Source: Janthinobacterium agaricidamnosum (GTDB lineage Bacteria > Pseudomonadota > Gammaproteobacteria > Burkholderiales > Burkholderiaceae_D). From it: 64,000 nucleotides of DNA. Made by a program: the position numbers and the translations under genes. Numbering within the stretch: position 1 is the stretch's first letter; every line of letters begins with the position of its first letter. Under the pieces are notes generated by a model. The model was not told where the DNA came from, did no database searches, and saw nothing but the letters and a program-made list of their open reading frames with translations. Below are positions 59,667-64,000 of the stretch, piece after piece. The stretch is from positions 4,278,001 to 4,342,000 of the forward strand of contig NZ_CP033019.1 in assembly GCF_003667705.1 (NCBI RefSeq), written 5' to 3'.

Positions 59667-60805
59667 GTCGCCCGTCCCGCTTGCACGCACACCTGGCACT
59701 GGCGCGGAATGCGCACGGTCGCCAGCGTGCCCTGCGCGGCCGTCGAACTGAGCTCGAGCGTGCCGCCATGGGCCTTGACGAACATGTTTGCCGTGTACAG
59801 GCCCAGTCCCAGGCCCTGCCCCGTCCGGCGCTTCTCGCCCGCCTGCTGGAACGGTTCGAACAGGGTCGGCAGCAAGGTGGCGGGAATGACGCCACGATTG
59901 GCGATGCGCAATTCAATACTGCCGGCGTCCCGTCCGTCGAGGGCCAGTTGCACGGGCGCGCCCGGCTCGCCATGCGTGATGGCATTGTTTAACAGATTCG
60001 AGATGACTTGCGACAGCAGGCCCGCGTCGCATTGCCCATGCAGATTACCCACGCTGCTGACCTCGACCAGCGGCGCCTGACCGGCCGTCTCGCATTCCTC
60101 GACGATGGCGCGCGCCAGCGCCAGGTAATCGTGCATGCTGCCGCGCAATTCCATCGTGCCGGAACGGATGCGCGCCAGGTCCAGCAACTGGTCGACCATG
60201 CGCGCCATACGCTTGGCGCTGCTTTCGATGCGCTGCGCCGTGACGATCACCTTCGGGTGGTCGCTCATCATCGGCAACAGCATGGCGCCGTTCATCACCA
60301 CCGACAAGGGCGTGCGCAAGTCGTGACCCAGCACGGCCGTGAACAGTTCATTCAGGTGCAGCGCGTGCTTGAGTTCGTCGAGTTGGGCCGACAATTCGCG
60401 TTTCTGCTGGTAGAGCTGGACCAGCACCGCCACCTTGCTTTGCAAGGCTTTCACGTCGATGGGCTTGTAGAGAAAGTCGACGGCGCCCGCCTCGTAGCCA
60501 CGGAAACTGTAGCTCGGCTCGCGCGACGCGGCCGTGAGGAAAATCAGGGGGATGCTGCGGGTGCGCTCGCTGCCGCGTATCAGCTCGGCCAGCTCGAAAC
60601 CATCCATCTGCGGCATTTGCACGTCGATCAGGGCCAGCGCCACTTCATGCGTCAACAGCAGTTCCAGCGCTTGCGCGCCCGAGCTGGCCTTCAGGATGAC
60701 AATGCCGGGCCGCGCCAGCACGGCTTCGGCGGCGACCAGGTTTTGCGCGATGTCGTCAACGACGAGGATATGAATAGGGGCGGTCACGGAATCATCTTCA
60801 GGCAT
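59663..60805 (-). CDS. response-regulator histidine kinase (REC-HisKA-HATPase)
   Basis: A 380-residue soluble kinase with an N-terminal receiver domain (ILVVDDIAQN, Asp61 in ALIDVQMPQMDGFE, TAAS, YKPID) followed by HisKA with His161 in AVLGHDLRTPLSVVMNG and HATPase (ISNLLNNAITHGEPG; GLGLGLYTANMFVKAHGG). The receiver before the kinase suggests that phosphorylation by another kinase controls it. Its stop overlaps the start of the multi-PAS hybrid kinase by 4 nt. Confidence 0.9.
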   Translation of the reverse strand: MPEDDSVTAPIHILVVDDIAQNLVAAEAVLARPGIVILKASSGAQALELLLTHEVALALIDVQMPQMDGFELAELIRGSERTRSIPLIFLTAASREPSYSFRGYEAGAVDFLYKPIDVKALQSKVAVLVQLYQQKRELSAQLDELKHALHLNELFTAVLGHDLRTPLSVVMNGAMLLPMMSDHPKVIVTAQRIESSAKRMARMVDQLLDLARIRSGTMELRGSMHDYLALARAIVEECETAGQAPLVEVSSVGNLHGQCDAGLLSQVISNLLNNAITHGEPGAPVQLALDGRDAGSIELRIANRGVIPATLLPTLFEPFQQAGEKRRTGQGLGLGLYTANMFVKAHGGTLELSSTAAQGTLATVRIPRQCQVCVQAGRAT

Positions 60806-60893
60806 CGCAACGGCAAGACGCCATCGTGTTTCGATATGGACATAAACATTGTTTCAATTCTCACATATATTACACGCACTACACTATTCCCAT

Positions 60894-61511
60894 TCACTTG
60901 TGTTCGCCATCGCCGAGCAATGCCAGGCTGGCGGCCATTTGCGGCAAATCGAGCACGCGGTCGGCGCCGGCCAGCTTGAGCGCGGCGGCCGGCATGATGC
61001 CACAACTGGCCCGCTGCGGGTCTTGCACCCAGGCGCTGCCGCCCAGCTGCCGCACGCGCGCCAGGCCCGCCGCGCCGTCGGCCGAGGCGCCCGTCAGGAT
61101 GATGGCCAGCATGGCGCGCCGGTAGGCATACGCAGCCGTTTCCAGCAAGACATCGATCGATGGGCGCGAAAAATACACGGGCGCTTCCTGTGACAGGGAA
61201 AAACAGCCATCGGGCTCGACTTGCAGGTGGTAGTCGGGCGGCGCGAAATACACGACGCCGGGTTGCAGCGGTTCCTTGTCCTGCGCTTCGCGCAAGGGCA
61301 GCTGGCAACGTTCCGCGTACAACTGCGGCAACTGGCTCGAGCGGCCCGGCGCCAGGTGCAGCACCACCACCACGGCCGCGCGGCAGGTGGCGGGCAAGGC
61401 GCGCAGCACGATGCCCAGCGCTTCCACGCCGCCGGCCGAAGCGCCGATGGCGATCAGGCGCAGGCCGGCCGGCGGTGACGCGACGTCGGAGCTCGGCAGC
61501 ATGTCAGGCAC
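60894..61511 (-). CDS. CheB-type methylesterase domain protein
   Basis: A 205-residue stand-alone CheB catalytic domain without a receiver. The catalytic triad is visible: Ser25 in AIGASAGGVEAL, His52 in VVVLHLAPGRSSQL and Asp145 in ILTGASADGAAGL. It should remove methyl groups from chemoreceptors or act in a signalling system with the neighbouring CheR and kinases. The frame starts at GTG 61511, overlapping the cheR stop; ATG 61502 is an alternative. CheB, CheR and kinase genes together are typical of alternative, often non-motility, signalling clusters. Confidence 0.9.
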   Translation of the reverse strand: MPDMLPSSDVASPPAGLRLIAIGASAGGVEALGIVLRALPATCRAAVVVVLHLAPGRSSQLPQLYAERCQLPLREAQDKEPLQPGVVYFAPPDYHLQVEPDGCFSLSQEAPVYFSRPSIDVLLETAAYAYRRAMLAIILTGASADGAAGLARVRQLGGSAWVQDPQRASCGIMPAAALKLAGADRVLDLPQMAASLALLGDGEHK

Positions 61512-62337
61512 GCTGGAAGATGCGTTCGGCCGGGCTCAGCTCGTTAAAGCTGTCCGCATGGCGGCTGAAATGCAGGCTTTCCTTCATGCCCAGACCCAGG
61601 AAGCCCCGGTTCACCAGCGCTTCGTGGAACAGGCCCAGGCTGCGGTCCTGCAAATCTTTATTGAAATAAATCATCACGTTACGGCAGGAAACCATGTGCA
61701 CCTCCGAAAACACGCTGTCCGTCGCCAGGCTGTGGTCGGCGAAAACGAACTGGCGCCGCAAGCGCCGGTCAAAGATGGCGCCCTTGTAGGCGGCCGTGTA
61801 ATAGTCGGACAGCGAGCGCTTGCCGCCCGCCAGCTGATAATTCTCGCTGAACTGGGCGATGCGCTCGACCGGATAGATGCCCGCTTCCGCGGCGGCCAGC
61901 GCTTCCACATTGATGTCGGTCGCATAAATCATGCTGCGCTCGAGCAAGCCTTCCTCTTCCAGCAAGATGGCCAGCGACCACACCTCTTCGCCGCTGCTGC
62001 AGCCGGCTACCCAAATCTTGATCGAAGGATAGGTGTGCAGGATGGGCACGACTTTTTCGCGCAAGGCGCGGAAATACGCGGGATCGCGGAACATCTCGCT
62101 CACCTGCACCGTAAAAAATTGCAGCATCTGCGCGAACATGGCCGGCTCGTGCAAGATGCGGTCCTGCAATTGCGACAGGCTGGCGCAGCCGAAGCGCTCC
62201 ATGGCCTGACGCATGCGCCGGCGCAGGGAGGCCACGGAATAATCGCGGAAATCGTGCTGATAGCGCAGCAATATTCCCTCAAGCAATAATTTCAGTTCTA
62301 TATCGAAAATATCGTCATCTAACAACATCCACCTCAT
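61504..62337 (-). CDS. CheR-type protein-glutamate methyltransferase
   Basis: A 277-residue CheR. The N-terminal helical domain (LLLEGILLRYQHDFRDYSVA, SLRRRMRQAMERFG) is followed by the SAM-binding domain with FTVQVSEMFRDPAYF, IWVAGCSSGEEVWSLAILL, IYATDINVEALAAAEAGIY and CRNVMIYFNKDLQDR. ATG 62337 is used because AGG lies six nt upstream; ATG 62328 (MLLDDDIF) is another possibility. It is the first gene of the operon cheR-cheB-kinase-hybrid kinase. Confidence 0.9.
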   Translation of the reverse strand: MRWMLLDDDIFDIELKLLLEGILLRYQHDFRDYSVASLRRRMRQAMERFGCASLSQLQDRILHEPAMFAQMLQFFTVQVSEMFRDPAYFRALREKVVPILHTYPSIKIWVAGCSSGEEVWSLAILLEEEGLLERSMIYATDINVEALAAAEAGIYPVERIAQFSENYQLAGGKRSLSDYYTAAYKGAIFDRRLRRQFVFADHSLATDSVFSEVHMVSCRNVMIYFNKDLQDRSLGLFHEALVNRGFLGLGMKESLHFSRHADSFNELSPAERIFQRA

Positions 62338-62467
62338 CGGATACCTGACCGTTGAACACGGGGCAACACGCACCGTGCAGTCACTGCCAAATGCTAGCAG
62401 ATCGTCGCCGATTATCCCGCAGGAAAAGCGTCAGTTAGGTACGCTGGCGTACGCTAGAGCCACTTTT

Positions 62468-63454
62468 TCACGCATCCACGCCCTTCATGCCTTCCTCCGT
62501 ATAGCGCGCGCCCGCCGCCATGCCCAGGGGAAAGGCCGCGTTCATCGCCGCCAGCTCCGCCCCGTCCAGCCGCACGGCCAGCGCGCCGAGGTTGTCGTGC
62601 AGGTAGGCGATGCGCTTGGTGCCGGGGATGGGAATGATGTCGTCGCCTTGCGCCAGCAGCCAGGCCAGCGCCAGCTGGGCCGGCGTGCAGCCTTTGGCGC
62701 GCGCGATGTCCCTGACCTGCGCGACGATGGCCTGGTTATGCGCCAGGTTGTCGGCGGCAAAACGGGGATTGAAGTGGCGGAAATCTCCCGCGTCGAGACT
62801 GGCCGCATCGGCGATGGCGCCCGTCAGGAAACCGCGCCCCAGCGGGCTGTAGGCAAAGAAACTGGCGCCCACGTCGCGGCAGGCGGCCAGTACGCCCTGC
62901 TCCGGCTCGCGTGTCCACAGCGAGTATTCGCTCTGCACGGCAGCCACGGGGCAGAGCGCCGCCGCGCGCCGCAAAGTGGCGGCGCTCACTTCGCACAGGC
63001 CCACGGCGCGAATTTTTCCTTCTTGCCGCAATTGCGCCAGCGCTCCCATCGACTCTGCCAAAGGGGTATCGAGGTTCAGGCGGTGCAGGTAAAACAGGTC
63101 GATGCTCTCCACGCCCAGGCGCGCCAGCGACGCTTCGCACGCCTGGCGGATGTAGGCGGGGGAATTGTCGACGCGGCGCGCATAACTGCCCGGCTCGCGC
63201 GCCAGGCCGCACTTGGTGGCGACCAGCGCCTGGCCTGGGTGGCGCGCCAGGAAACGTCCCAGCAATTGCTCGTTGTGGCCAAAACCGTAGGCGTCTGCCG
63301 TGTCAAACAGGGTCACGCCCGCCGCCAGGGCCGCTTCCAGGGTGGCCATCGATTGCGCCTCGTCCGTGGCGCCATAAAATTCCGACATGCCCATGCAGCC
63401 CAGGCCCAGTGCCGAACTGTTCAAGCCGCTATTACCGATGCGTCGTTGTTGCAT
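62468..63454 (-). CDS. aldo/keto reductase
   Basis: A 328-residue NADPH-dependent aldo/keto reductase of the type that covers YajO, pyridoxal reductase and Tas-like enzymes. The barrel opens with RRIGNSGLNSSALGLGCMGM and shows the catalytic Asp/Tyr pair (FDTADAYGFGHNEQLLG), catalytic Lys in LVATKCGL and catalytic His in DLFYLHRLN. IPIPGTKRIAYLHDNLGAL is the cofactor-binding region. The substrate cannot be read from sequence. It is divergent from a LysR gene 89 bp away, which probably regulates it. Confidence 0.92.
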   Translation of the reverse strand: MQQRRIGNSGLNSSALGLGCMGMSEFYGATDEAQSMATLEAALAAGVTLFDTADAYGFGHNEQLLGRFLARHPGQALVATKCGLAREPGSYARRVDNSPAYIRQACEASLARLGVESIDLFYLHRLNLDTPLAESMGALAQLRQEGKIRAVGLCEVSAATLRRAAALCPVAAVQSEYSLWTREPEQGVLAACRDVGASFFAYSPLGRGFLTGAIADAASLDAGDFRHFNPRFAADNLAHNQAIVAQVRDIARAKGCTPAQLALAWLLAQGDDIIPIPGTKRIAYLHDNLGALAVRLDGAELAAMNAAFPLGMAAGARYTEEGMKGVDA

Positions 63455-63543
63455 GCTGCTCTCCTCATGTGTTGACCCGATGCAGCCAGTCTAGGCCGTG
63501 CCGGCTGGCGGGGGAATGCGCGATTTCGTGATACCTTTCTGGT

Positions 63544-64000
63544 ATGAGAGCCCTCGACACCCACGCCCTGACCCTGTTTTGCGCCGTCGCCCGTTGCCTG
63601 AACTTTCGCCAGGCGGCCGAACAATTGCACATGACCCAGCCGCCCTTGTCGCGCGCCATCAAGACACTGGAAGAAAAACTGGGCGCGCGCCTGTTCGAGC
63701 GCGACACGCAGGGCGTGGCCTTGACGCAGGCGGGCCGCACCCTGCTGCCGCAGGCACTGCACATCCTCGACTTGCTGGAGACGGCGCAAACGTCGCTGCA
63801 GCGTGATGCCGCCCCCGCACGCCTGCGCCTGGGTCTGACCAGCTCCGTGGCGGCCGGCCTGTTCCGCCCGCTGCTGGCGGCGCTGGAGGCGCAACTGGGC
63901 AATGTCCGGCTGGAACTGACGGCGGCACCGTCGCCGCGCCTGGTGGCTGGCGTGCGCAAGGGCCAGCTCGACGCGACCCTGCTCGCGCTGCCCAGCGCCA
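63544..64000 (+). CDS. LysR-family transcriptional regulator, partial
   Basis: The first 152 residues of a LysR-type regulator, cut by the window end. The N-terminal winged HTH is clear (HALTLFCAVARCLNFRQAAE, QLHMTQPPLSRAIKTLEEKL, RLFERDTQGVALTQAGRTLL), followed by the start of the effector-binding domain (RLRLGLTSSVAAGLFRPLLA). It is transcribed away from the aldo/keto reductase gene across 89 bp, the usual LysR arrangement with a divergent target. Confidence 0.93.
   Translation, partial: MRALDTHALTLFCAVARCLNFRQAAEQLHMTQPPLSRAIKTLEEKLGARLFERDTQGVALTQAGRTLLPQALHILDLLETAQTSLQRDAAPARLRLGLTSSVAAGLFRPLLAALEAQLGNVRLELTAAPSPRLVAGVRKGQLDATLLALPSA

Overview
The window is a high-GC betaproteobacterial chromosome segment. 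Protein sequences and gene order point to Oxalobacteraceae, most likely Janthinobacterium or a close relative; this is inferred from recognisable proteins and from the classic blocks rpsF-priB-rpsR-rplI-dnaB, cvpA-purF, trpF-trpB-trpA-accD-folC and leuC-leuD-leuB-asd-fimV-truA. I saw no tRNA, rRNA, CRISPR array, prophage or intact insertion sequence. Most of the segment is core genome with accessory modules between the core blocks.

Layout. 1-2381: a two-partner secretion pair (TpsB, then a TpsA cut by the window edge). 2591-7560: a second-messenger group, with an HD-GYP phosphodiesterase overlapping a CHASE2 adenylate cyclase and a divergent metallo-beta-lactamase-fold hydrolase. 7730-9409: phosphate transporter plus its DUF47 partner. 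9503-12532: dnaB, rplI, rpsR, priB, rpsF. 12751-13443: lexA behind two SOS boxes. 13661-24181: one long reverse-strand biosynthetic run (a Cys/Met-metabolism PLP enzyme, purF, cvpA, a SPOR protein, folC, accD, trpA, trpB, trpF, truA). 24536-31843: fimV, asd, leuB, leuD, a 40-residue entericidin-type lipoprotein, leuC. 32156-36106: an S41-type peptidase, then convergent cheA/cheZ. 36478-41120: a redox and iron regulatory stretch (UspA with an FNR box, a NarL-type regulator, an FNR-like regulator, then hemP with two companion genes including a DUF2325 protein). 41136-45720: a five-gene operon behind a perfect Fur box, encoding a PepSY-type membrane protein, a DUF2271 protein with an ApbE flavinylation motif, a DUF4198 protein, ApbE and a membrane-anchored flavodoxin-type reductase. 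45868-47909: small stress-type proteins. 48103-55714: the four-gene ligase-associated DNA repair cassette and recQ. 56268-62337: CheR, CheB and two histidine kinases in a tight operon. 62468-64000: an aldo/keto reductase divergent from a LysR regulator cut by the window end.

The most interesting parts are the Fur-controlled flavin-transfer operon, the hemP-DUF2325 unit, a MITE-like element present twice in opposite orientations, a 104-bp tandem repeat abutting the fimV stop codon, short palindromes inside the trp, leu and accD-folC gene runs, a priB that seems to start at CTG, a CheZ with a duplicated acidic N-terminal motif, and a pair of ACCCGGGT palindromes in front of a DUF2239 gene.

All functions are read from sequence motifs and family knowledge without database searches. 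Start codons were moved from the longest open frame where conserved N-termini, ribosome binding sites or overlaps argued for it; those cases are stated.
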